NCBI GenBank assembly: GCA_011051825.1
Contig: DRKH01000531.1
Span: 1-13,629 of the forward strand
From: Desulfobulbus sp.
Lineage (GTDB): Bacteria; Desulfobacterota; Desulfobulbia; Desulfobulbales; Desulfobulbaceae
Direction of reading: 5' to 3'
DNA: 13,629 bases
Shown here: in pieces, positions 6,436-12,772 of the stretch
How the letters are laid out: each line of letters begins with the position of its first letter
Numbering within the stretch: the stretch's first letter is position 1
Position numbers and translations under genes: made by a program
Notes under the pieces: generated by a model
The model's input: only the letters and a program-made list of their open reading frames with translations
Told to the model about the DNA's origin: nothing
The model's database searches: none

Positions 6436-6772
6436 GTGGAGGGTGCCTTGAAAAATCGGGACATTCGTTCAGAGTTACGTTACATATAAAGTTTCATTGC
6501 CGAGCTGCCGAAGAAAAGAGAGACTCTTTTTCTGTCGCAGTCTTTCTTGATATTTAGGGCTCGCTCAACAATACCTTCGCATTCTGAGGCGCACTTTGAA
6601 CATTTAGAAAAGCGATCTTCAATTATGCAATCCGTAGGCGTAGCCCTGCTACGCCTGCGGTTGCATGCAATCAGATCACTTCTCTAAATGTCCATATTAC
6701 ACCTCACCTCTACGAAGTTATTGTTGAGCGAACCCTTAGAATGGTTCCGGAATAACTCACAATCCCTGATCA
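6436..6772. other. Gap holding a weak terminator and a 181-bp hairpin
   Basis: No gene was found in these 337 bases. An A/T-rich stem, AAAAGAG (6514-6520) with CTCTTTT (6524-6530), is a weak terminator candidate after the second cheX gene. The rest is occupied by the long hairpin at 6556-6736. The following gene starts 36 bases later without a clear ribosome site. Confidence 0.65.
6556..6736 (-). repeat. 181-bp imperfect hairpin, second palindrome type
   Basis: The ends AGGGCTCGCTCAACAAT and ATTGTTGAGCGAACCCT pair with one mismatch. Pairing resumes at CATTTAG/CTAAATG and GCGATCT/AGATCACT, and ends in a strong tip formed by CGTAGGCGTAG and CTACGCCTGCG around CCCTG (6633-6659). The arms cover nearly the whole element. 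Several mismatches are G.T pairs on the minus strand. The termini do not match the GTAAC-ended palindromes, so I treat it as a separate type with similar architecture. Confidence 0.8.
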
Positions 6773-8677
6773 ATGAAAAAACAACAGGAACGTCTTGATA
6801 AAATAATGGTCGCCTGCCGAGCGCGGATGCAGGAAGAAGTGTCCGCTTTGCTTGGCAAAACCATGACGTTTGCTGAACCCCGGACAAAAATACTCTCCAA
6901 AGAGGATTTTTTTTCCGAACCGGCCGGAAAATCCGTTCTCGCCCATGTCAAACTCGATGGCGATATTGAAGGTGATGGCTGCCTTATCGTTGCCGTTCGT
7001 GATGCCATTCGAATCGGCGGCACCCTTATCATGCTGCCGGATTCCGAGCTGGAGGCGGTTATTGCCGAGGAAGAGTACAGTGAAGAACTTGAGGATTCCT
7101 ACGGTGAAATTGCCAATATTCTCTGCGGATCCCTGACCGCGACCTTTGAAGAACAGTATCCCAAAACATTCAGACTGGTACGGACCGAGCAGGAAGTTAT
7201 TCTGCCGGTCAAGGTCGAGGTGGATTCTGCTGAGCCGATCCCGAATGGATTCTATTACCTGATGACCTCTGCAATGTCCCTGGAAGAACATGAAATGGGA
7301 ACATTGCAAATTCTGTTACCGGCGGCAAGTTTCGGTCTGGTGGAAGAGCCGGAGGTGCAGGCGGAAAAAATCCCGGAGGACAAGGGCGGGGAACCCTCAG
7401 CCTCTGATGACTCCGGATCGGAGATGCCCGAAAATGACCGGCCGCAAGTCGGTGAAGAGGGAGCGGATGAAGGTGCCGGTCAGGTAAATGCTGCAGAACA
7501 GGGCGAGGGTGCAGGTGAACAAGAAGAAACCGCTGCCAAGCCTGCCGGACCGCCAAAGGACATTAAAAAACAGAAGGAGCGAATTGATAAACTGCTCGAG
7601 ATATGTCTGACCAGGGCCGGCGAAGAGGTGGGAGCGCTTCTGGGTGGTACTCTTGCGGTCCAGCCTGAAGAAAACGGTGTGTTCAGCAAGGAAGAACTGC
7701 TGGAGCAGGCCGGTGGAAAACAGGTTATGGCCCGGATGGAGGTCCGTGGCGACAGCGAGGGCCAATCCTATCTGTTCATGTCCATAAAAGATGCAATTTT
7801 TCTGGGCGGCACCATGATTATGCTGCCCGATACCGAACTTGATGAGGTTGTGAGAAATGAAGAGTTCGGAGAAGATGCGGAAGATGCCTACGGTGAAATA
7901 GCCAACATTATAGCCGGAGTCTATACCGCAGTTTTTGAAGAGCAGTATCGGAAAAATATCGGTTTTGTAAAAAGCGGACTTGAAACCATTGTTCCCATCA
8001 AGATAGATCCTGACTCGGATGATGTTCTTCCCAATACGGTCTATTACCTGAGCGCCGGCGAGATGAGCTTTAACGGCCAGGAGCTCGGCCGGCTGCAGGC
8101 GGTCTTTCCCGCTGAGCTTTTTGAGCTTGAATCGCTTGCCCAACCGGCCGTCCCGGCAGAACCGGAGGTGGATAAATCCGGTGTCGGCGGGCAGTCTCCC
8201 GGAGCAGAGAGGTCGGCCTCTTCAGCCCCGACAACCAGGTCGCCTGATTCGGTGAACCAGGGGGCGGAGGTCCAGGGGGGCGGGAAAGTGTCCGGTCCGG
8301 CCGATGGCGAACGCACCGATATCCTGCTCTTTACCGATGACGATAACGAGGCTGAATCCATAGCCGATATCCTTGTCCGGGATGGCTATTCGCCGCGAAT
8401 CCTTCACTATCGGGATCCGGTGGGGAACTATCTTTCACCGGCTATCAGCCTGGTCTTTCTGGTGATGCGGGAGGTCAATGAGCAGGGGTTCGGGATGGCG
8501 ATCAAACTCGCTGGTGCCGGTCTCCAGGTGCCCCTTATTGCATCCGGTCCGGCCTGGACTCGGACGACGGTGCTGAAGGCCGTAAAATACGGTGCTTCGG
8601 ATATCCTTATTACTCCGGCAACCACTGAAGACGTTCGGGAAAAACTAGAGGCGAATCTGGTCAGAAAAGCTGCTTGA
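6773..8677 (+). CDS. Tandem CheC/CheX-like protein with degenerate receiver domain
   Basis: The 634-residue cytoplasmic protein has three parts. Residues about 1-191 and 262-454 are two copies of one domain: both start KK-Q-ERLDK or KKQKERIDK, share GGT-IMLPD-EL, and carry the CheC/CheX helix D108-x3-E112-x2-N115 and D371-x3-E375-x2-N378, each followed by a (A/T)FEEQY stretch. The proline that follows the motif in the two upstream CheX proteins is not at the same spacing. Linkers (about 192-261 and 455-513) are acidic, low in complexity and rich in Gly, Pro, Ser and Glu. Residues about 515-632 fold like a receiver: acidic D522-D524, S591 and an ASDILI strand are present, but the phosphoacceptor position reads LVFLVM and the lysine position reads ITP, so it should not be phosphorylated. 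Located after cheY and two cheX genes, it probably acts on or binds CheY-phosphate. The ATG lacks a good ribosome site, but domain 2 aligns with its first residues. Confidence 0.75.
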   Translation: MKKQQERLDKIMVACRARMQEEVSALLGKTMTFAEPRTKILSKEDFFSEPAGKSVLAHVKLDGDIEGDGCLIVAVRDAIRIGGTLIMLPDSELEAVIAEEEYSEELEDSYGEIANILCGSLTATFEEQYPKTFRLVRTEQEVILPVKVEVDSAEPIPNGFYYLMTSAMSLEEHEMGTLQILLPAASFGLVEEPEVQAEKIPEDKGGEPSASDDSGSEMPENDRPQVGEEGADEGAGQVNAAEQGEGAGEQEETAAKPAGPPKDIKKQKERIDKLLEICLTRAGEEVGALLGGTLAVQPEENGVFSKEELLEQAGGKQVMARMEVRGDSEGQSYLFMSIKDAIFLGGTMIMLPDTELDEVVRNEEFGEDAEDAYGEIANIIAGVYTAVFEEQYRKNIGFVKSGLETIVPIKIDPDSDDVLPNTVYYLSAGEMSFNGQELGRLQAVFPAELFELESLAQPAVPAEPEVDKSGVGGQSPGAERSASSAPTTRSPDSVNQGAEVQGGGKVSGPADGERTDILLFTDDDNEAESIADILVRDGYSPRILHYRDPVGNYLSPAISLVFLVMREVNEQGFGMAIKLAGAGLQVPLIASGPAWTRTTVLKAVKYGASDILITPATTEDVREKLEANLVRKAA

Positions 8678-8731
8678 AGGGAACGGGTCACGGAATAGTC
8701 AGGCCGGCGTCGTGTCTGGGAACAAACTGTA

Positions 8732-8758
8732 AGGAACAGAGATTAAATCACTGTTCCT
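8732..8758. terminator. Possible bidirectional hairpin between convergent genes
   Basis: AGGAACAG (8732-8739) pairs perfectly with CTGTTCCT (8751-8758) around an 11-base A/T-rich loop, in the 100-base space between two converging genes. No T-run follows directly; six T occur at 8773-8778, too far for a textbook terminator. Its place between gene ends is the main support. Confidence 0.3.
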
Positions 8759-8777
8759 GAGAGGTTGTCGCGTTTTT

Positions 8778-9881
8778 TCAGGAAGAGCCCGAACTGTTTT
8801 TTTCTTCCCATTGCAGCTCTTTTTTCTTTATTTTTTCCAGCAGGGTCGTTCGTTTCAGATTTAAGAGCTTGGCGGCCTCCTTCTTGTTTCCCTGGGTAAC
8901 CTTGAGCGCCTGGACGATGAGCTGGGTTTCAAATTCATTAACCAACCCTTTGAAGTCAATACCGTCGTCATCCCATGTCTCTATGGATGGCATTGTGGCG
9001 CCGTTGGAAAACAACATGAGCTGTTCCGGAACAGAGACGTCAATGGATGGGGCGTCCATCGGATTGTCATCGGTTCCCGCCGCCGGTATGGACTGCCGAA
9101 CGCCTCCGTTTCGATACTTATCAGGCAGGTCTATGAAGCGAACCACTTTGCCGGAGTAGAGAATAGACATATGCTGGATAAGATTTTCCAGTTCCCGTAC
9201 GTTTCCTTTCCAAGGATATTCGCGCAGGGCCTGCATGGCTGCCAGGTCAAATCCGGTAAAGGTTTTTTTTTGTTGTTTGCTGGTGGATCGAATAAAATAA
9301 TCGATAAGCAGCGGAATATCTTCACGGCGACGGCGCAGCGGCGGGATATTCACCGGGATAACACAGAGTCGGTAATAGAGATCCTCCCTGAACCGGCCTT
9401 CTTCGACCATCTTTTCCAGATCGCGGTGGGTGGCGGCAATGACCCGCACATCAACGGGAATGGCTTTCAGACTACCGACCGGTTCAAATTCACGTTCCTG
9501 TAGAACGCGCAGTAACTTGGCCTGCAGCAGAGGCTTCATGTCGCCTATTTCATCGAGAAAAAGGGAGCCCCCGTCGGCATACTCGATACGACCGGTTTTT
9601 GCATTTGTTGCCCCGGTAAAGGCCCCCTTTGCATAGCCGAACAGCTCACTTTCAAGCAGGTCTTCAGGGATAGCAGCACAGTTGATCGGGACAAAGTTGT
9701 TCCCCTTTCGAGGGCTATGCTGATGGATGGCTTTTGCCACAAGTTCTTTGCCCGTCCCGGATTCTCCCTGGATAAGCACAGTGCTCTGGTCGTCTTCAGC
9801 CAGTTTGCTGATCAGTTTGAACAACTGCTGCATTGGTTCGCAGCGGCCGACAATTCCGTGAAATGAGGATAGGCTTGTCAT
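8778..9881 (-). CDS. Sigma-54-dependent activator, FleQ/FlrC-like, lacking an N-terminal regulatory domain
   Basis: The 367-residue protein starts directly with the AAA+ domain. It shows Walker A GESGTGKE (39-46), the sigma-54-contacting loop GAFTGA (86-91), Walker B SLFLDE (106-111), the arginine region FREDLYYRL and sensor II NVRELENLI. A variable acidic linker leads to a Fis-type helix-turn-helix near the C-terminus (QGNKKEAAKLLNLKRTTLLE). The RTTLLEKIKK ending resembles FleQ/FlrA-type flagellar activators. It would hydrolyse ATP to open sigma-54 promoters, plausibly that of the flagellar operon at 4223-4238. No receiver, GAF or FleQ domain precedes the AAA+ part, so signals must come from another protein. 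I use ATG 9879-9881, 4 bases after the preceding gene; a TTG 27 bases upstream would overlap that gene. The flagellar role is inferred from context. Confidence 0.85.
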   Translation of the reverse strand: MTSLSSFHGIVGRCEPMQQLFKLISKLAEDDQSTVLIQGESGTGKELVAKAIHQHSPRKGNNFVPINCAAIPEDLLESELFGYAKGAFTGATNAKTGRIEYADGGSLFLDEIGDMKPLLQAKLLRVLQEREFEPVGSLKAIPVDVRVIAATHRDLEKMVEEGRFREDLYYRLCVIPVNIPPLRRRREDIPLLIDYFIRSTSKQQKKTFTGFDLAAMQALREYPWKGNVRELENLIQHMSILYSGKVVRFIDLPDKYRNGGVRQSIPAAGTDDNPMDAPSIDVSVPEQLMLFSNGATMPSIETWDDDGIDFKGLVNEFETQLIVQALKVTQGNKKEAAKLLNLKRTTLLEKIKKKELQWEEKNSSGSS

Positions 9882-9885
9882 GGTG

Positions 9886-10383
9886 TTACGCGGGCATTTT
9901 GTCGGCAAGTCTGCTTGAGGTGCGCCGCATGTTCAGGCTGAGCAGCCGCATAATTTTTTTGAGCAGGGTAATCCCGACGGAGGGATAGCGCTCGGTGAGA
10001 ATATCAAACCCTTTCTTGGTCAATAGAATGACAACGGTCGGTTGGCGGGCGATAACGGATGCTGAGCGGGGCGCTTTGTCTATGATGGACATCTCCCCGA
10101 TCGTACTCCCTTTGCCGAGTCTGGCAATCGTCCGGTAATCACCCTGGATGGACTTTTTGAGGACCTCAAGCAGCCCCTGGACAACAAAACACATAAAGTC
10201 GCCCCGGTCTCCTTCGGTAAACAGGTATTCTCCCCGCATGACTTCACTGTAATTCATGTGGCGGGCAAGAATATCAAGGTCTTCACTTTTAAAGGCATCG
10301 AAAAGGGAAAGTCTCAACATGAAATCCCGTGTTTTTTCTTCATGCTCATTGAGCTCCCTGTAGAGAAGGTCGGCCGGATTCAT
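9886..10383 (-). CDS. Cyclic-nucleotide-binding domain protein
   Basis: The 165-residue protein is a single Crp-type cNMP-binding barrel with flanking helices and no DNA-binding domain. The phosphate-binding cassette reads GEMSIIDKAPRSASV, with E97 and R106 at the positions that hold ribose and phosphate in cAMP-binding members, so ligand binding is likely intact. Upstream, GEYLFTEGDRGDFMCFVVQG matches the family's first strands. The start at ATG 10381-10383 has AGGAA 7 bases upstream; an in-frame start at 10467 would put 28 extra residues into the palindrome 10437-10546 and is rejected. The sigma-54 activator gene begins 4 bases after its stop, so the two are probably coupled and functionally linked, perhaps with this protein acting as the sensor the activator lacks. 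That partnership is inference; ligand identity (cAMP, cGMP or c-di-GMP) cannot be read. Confidence 0.85.
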   Translation of the reverse strand: MNPADLLYRELNEHEEKTRDFMLRLSLFDAFKSEDLDILARHMNYSEVMRGEYLFTEGDRGDFMCFVVQGLLEVLKKSIQGDYRTIARLGKGSTIGEMSIIDKAPRSASVIARQPTVVILLTKKGFDILTERYPSVGITLLKKIMRLLSLNMRRTSSRLADKMPA

Positions 10384-10436
10384 TAAAGATTCCTGGAAAG
10401 TGGTTTGCAGAAGAGATTCAGTTCTTTCCTTTCTTG

Positions 10437-10546
10437 GTAACTGTTCAGGAGCACCCCATCTCTGCACGGTCAGGCCTGATTCACATAGGAATCACTATAG
10501 TTCACAGGCCTGACTGCACAGATATGGAGCACTCCTGAACAGTTAC
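10437..10546 (-). repeat. 110-bp palindromic element, copy B
   Basis: GTAACTGTTCAGGAG begins the element and its reverse complement ends it. Pairing extends about 42 bp with seven mismatches to CAGGCCTG. Most mismatches are C/T or A/G changes that form G.T wobbles on the minus strand. Read on the minus strand it carries GTGC-TCCATAT, AGATGGGGTGC and an apical CTATAG-N6-CTATG (plus-strand 10484-10500), matching copies A and D. Confidence 0.85.
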
Positions 10547-10578
10547 GGGTGGTGGTAGGGCTAGTTCTCTGCCCCTAC

Positions 10579-10609
10579 CTGAATAGTTACCTTTCTTGTA
10601 ACTATTCAG
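10579..10609. repeat. Perfect 12-bp inverted repeat from two abutting element ends
   Basis: CTGAATAGTTAC (10579-10590) and GTAACTATTCAG (10598-10609) are exact inverse copies separated by seven bases. Each equals an end of the palindrome family with one shared base change (AATAG for AACAG). The arrangement is tail-to-head, as if one element's right end faces the next one's left end. It could also act as a protein-binding palindrome. Confidence 0.75.
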
Positions 10610-10641
10610 ATAAGGACACAATTTGCGCAATACCGCAGACT

Positions 10642-10749
10642 GTAACTGTTCAGGAGTGCCTTAGATTTGTTCATTTAAGACTGTGAAGCGTACTTGTGCT
10701 ACTCGAACTGGCTTAAATGGGCGAAGATGAGGTGCTCCTGAACAGTTAC
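10642..10749 (+). repeat. 108-bp palindromic element, copy C
   Basis: The ends GTAACTGTTCAGGAG and CTCCTGAACAGTTAC are perfect inverse copies, identical to those of copy B 95 bp away. Inner pairing includes CATTTAAG with CTTAAATG. The left arm carries GTGCCTTAGATTTG and the right arm CGAAGATGAGGTGC, as in copy A, including the facing GA/AG mismatch. The apical region (GCGTAC-N4-GCTAC) is diverged from the CTATAG type. Confidence 0.85.
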
Positions 10750-10864
10750 CCTTTCTTCTATTATAAAAAGAGCTTATCATAAAAATTATATGGAAAACAA
10801 GAGGCTTTTGGTTTTGGTGTCATTTTATTGACAACTGATGATCTCTATGACGGAGTTGTGTATT

Positions 10865-11389
10865 ATGGGAAAAATCCTGCTGTTAACGGGCTTGCTTTCT
10901 GTTTGTCTCTGTAATTCGGTCCTGGCCTGGCATGGATATGTGGTCAAGGTGCTTGATGGTGACTCCATTCGAGTTAAGCGGGGAACCAGAATTTATGAGA
11001 TCAGACTGTACGGGATTGACACCCCGGAATACAGGCAGCCCTACGGGAATGCGGCAAAAAGGTTTACAAAAAATAAAATCTGGAAAAAGACCGTGACCAT
11101 CGAGCCAAAGGATGTTGATCGATACGGGCGGATAGTTGCTCTGGTCAAGGGGCAGGGGCGACTGGTGAACAGGGAACTGGTTCGTAACGGGTTAGCCTGG
11201 GTCTATCCCAAATATTGTCTTGAGCAGCCCCTGTGCGGCACCATGAAAAAAGATGAAAACCGGGCGAAAAAGGAGGCTCGCGGCCTGTGGAAGCAAAAGA
11301 ATCCGGTTTCGCCCTGGGAGTGGAAGCATAGAAGCAGGCGTTCAGGTCGTCGGACGCACCGGGAGTATCGTTTCCCGTATGGGCGGTAG
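10865..11389 (+). CDS. Secreted thermonuclease-family (SNase-like) nuclease
   Basis: The 174-residue protein has a signal peptide (ILLLTGLLSVCLC, cut after SVLA near residue 21) and then a staphylococcal-nuclease-like fold. Catalytic features are present: the calcium loop DGDS (31-34), R47 and E55 in EIRLYGIDTPE, and R89 in DRYGRIVAL, equivalent to Arg35, Glu43 and Arg87 of the staphylococcal enzyme. WVYPKYC and KKEARGLW are family hallmarks. It should cut DNA or RNA outside the cytoplasm, for nutrient recovery or defence. The last 20 residues are basic and rich in Arg. ATG 10865 is chosen because CGGAG lies 9 bases upstream and it starts the signal peptide; two earlier ATGs (10838, 10847) would precede it with polar residues. 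The 3' end overlaps the converging cytochrome gene by 48 bases. Confidence 0.88.
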   Translation: MGKILLLTGLLSVCLCNSVLAWHGYVVKVLDGDSIRVKRGTRIYEIRLYGIDTPEYRQPYGNAAKRFTKNKIWKKTVTIEPKDVDRYGRIVALVKGQGRLVNRELVRNGLAWVYPKYCLEQPLCGTMKKDENRAKKEARGLWKQKNPVSPWEWKHRSRRSGRRTHREYRFPYGR

Positions 11390-12772
11390 GCCGTTGGAAG
11401 GTGTTTTTTCTTTTGGGGCCGGAGGAGTGGTTGTCTCCGGCTCCCCGGTCCAGGGATCTCTTTCGTAGCCGAGTTGCTGCCAGTTGAATCTGGTTGCAGA
11501 GCCGTGACAATCCATGCAGTCGAGAGCCTGATCCTTTGGGACCACACCATGGTTGAGCCGCTGAAATGAAACCGTGGTGGTGAAACCATACTGACCACTG
11601 TAGGGAAGGCGGATCTTGTTCATTCCCCTGGTTATTACCGGGCCCCAGTCGGTGCCGTTAAAAAACGGTGCCGTGTTTCCGGGAAGTTTCGGTGAGATCA
11701 GGTAACGGTATTTTGTATCATAGAGCTGGGTTCCGAACTGGACAGTGAACGGCATGATTTTCGACATCGGTGTCCGTGGCCCCGGACCCTGCAGCCGGGT
11801 TGTCCGGTCGGGGTGTATTTTTGTCCCCCTGGTGTAGAGTATGTCCGTGCCGTTGTCCCAGAAATAGTGCGGAATAATCTCCCGGCCGAGAAATATGCCG
11901 CGTTCGGCAAGAGGTTTGTTCCGTTGTTGATAGATCGCGGTTGCGTTGCCGCTGAGAAGCCAGTTCCAGCTGACGACAACCGGACCGTCTTTTCCATATT
12001 CAGGTATGTGGCAGCTCTGACAGGCAATAAGAAGAGCATGCTGATTCAAGCGGGCAAGGGTATGAGGGGCCTGATCGTGACAGGCGGTACAACCTTGTTG
12101 CCGGCTCGGTGCGGTCTCGGAACGCAGTGTGCGCTTGAGAGAGTGGTGTCCGTCGGCGGGATGACACTGCTGGCAGGTAAATCCATAGCGCTCGATATGG
12201 ATATCCCGGCTCGGTCCCTGGTCGATTTCCGGGACAAGGCCGCACTGCCGTTCATGGCATGATCTGCAGTTTCGTGGTGACGGGATCCCGACCGTGCGGG
12301 CGATGTGTTGTAAATCGGCCTCCTGCCGGCCTGATCGGTATGTCCCTGTGGTATCGTGACAGATCAGGCAGTCGATGCCGGACGATAGTGCACCGGCCGC
12401 GGCCGGTGTCACCGGTGAGGTGCTGATGTGACAGCGGCGGCAGGCCCCGGGGTTAACCGCCGCTGCAATGCCGAACCGGGACAGGTCGGTCATCATCCCG
12501 GAGAGCACCGTTGTATTCCCGACGGATCGTGATCTTGTCCAGGTCCAGTGAACACTGTTGCGCAGATCCGCAGCCTGCGTTTCATGGCAGGTTATGCATT
12601 GTGTGTTCACCTCCGCTGCCGTGGTGAACGGTCCTTTCAGGTCGGCATGGGGCGATAGGGCGAGGGCCGGTGTCGAGGTCTGCGACCAGTACAGTACAGT
12701 AAAAAAAATTATGGCTGGAATCAGCCCGGCCTTATCCCTGGTGGCGCTGAACAATCTGTTTGATTTCTTCAT
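11342..12772 (-). CDS. Periplasmic octaheme cytochrome c, tetrathionate-reductase-like family
   Basis: The 476-residue protein has an N-terminal hydrophobic segment (LIPAIIFFTVLYW, then TPALA) for export and exactly eight CxxCH haem sites: residues 59-63, 111-115, 135-139, 169-173, 200-204, 228-232, 251-255 and 419-423. The long spacing before the eighth, the start LKGPFTTAAEV-TQCITCH with NSVHWTW, and GIDCLICHDTTGTY match octaheme cytochromes related to Shewanella tetrathionate reductase. It probably moves electrons to a sulfur or nitrogen oxyanion in the periplasm; the substrate cannot be read. ATG 12770-12772 is used; a TTG 21 bases earlier is less likely. The start lies inside ftsH (41-base overlap), so translation is probably coupled to ftsH, and the 3' end overlaps the nuclease gene. 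It is an odd neighbour for ftsH. Confidence 0.85.
   Translation of the reverse strand: MKKSNRLFSATRDKAGLIPAIIFFTVLYWSQTSTPALALSPHADLKGPFTTAAEVNTQCITCHETQAADLRNSVHWTWTRSRSVGNTTVLSGMMTDLSRFGIAAAVNPGACRRCHISTSPVTPAAAGALSSGIDCLICHDTTGTYRSGRQEADLQHIARTVGIPSPRNCRSCHERQCGLVPEIDQGPSRDIHIERYGFTCQQCHPADGHHSLKRTLRSETAPSRQQGCTACHDQAPHTLARLNQHALLIACQSCHIPEYGKDGPVVVSWNWLLSGNATAIYQQRNKPLAERGIFLGREIIPHYFWDNGTDILYTRGTKIHPDRTTRLQGPGPRTPMSKIMPFTVQFGTQLYDTKYRYLISPKLPGNTAPFFNGTDWGPVITRGMNKIRLPYSGQYGFTTTVSFQRLNHGVVPKDQALDCMDCHGSATRFNWQQLGYERDPWTGEPETTTPPAPKEKTPSNGLPPIRETILPVRPTT

Larger units (their letters stand above)
10384..10864. other. Repeat-rich gap between the cNMP gene and the nuclease gene
   Basis: No gene is apparent in these 481 bases. 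They contain palindrome copies B (10437-10546) and C (10642-10749). Between them are a small stem GGTAGGG/CCCTACC (10554-10560 with 10573-10579) and a perfect 12-bp inverted repeat (10579-10609). The last 115 bases before the nuclease gene are A/T-rich and probably hold its promoter, but no convincing -35/-10 pair was found. Confidence 0.7.

Noticed and set aside
7397..8143. 248-codon open frame on the minus strand inside the tandem CheX-like gene
   Set aside because: Shadow of a well-supported gene with two internal domain repeats on the plus strand.
10384..10467. N-terminal extension of the cNMP-binding protein
   Set aside because: The extra 28 codons run into palindrome copy B; the ATG at 10383 has a good ribosome site.
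10437..10749. CRISPR array
   Set aside because: Only two copies with long self-complementary interiors, no short regular repeats or spacers and no cas genes.
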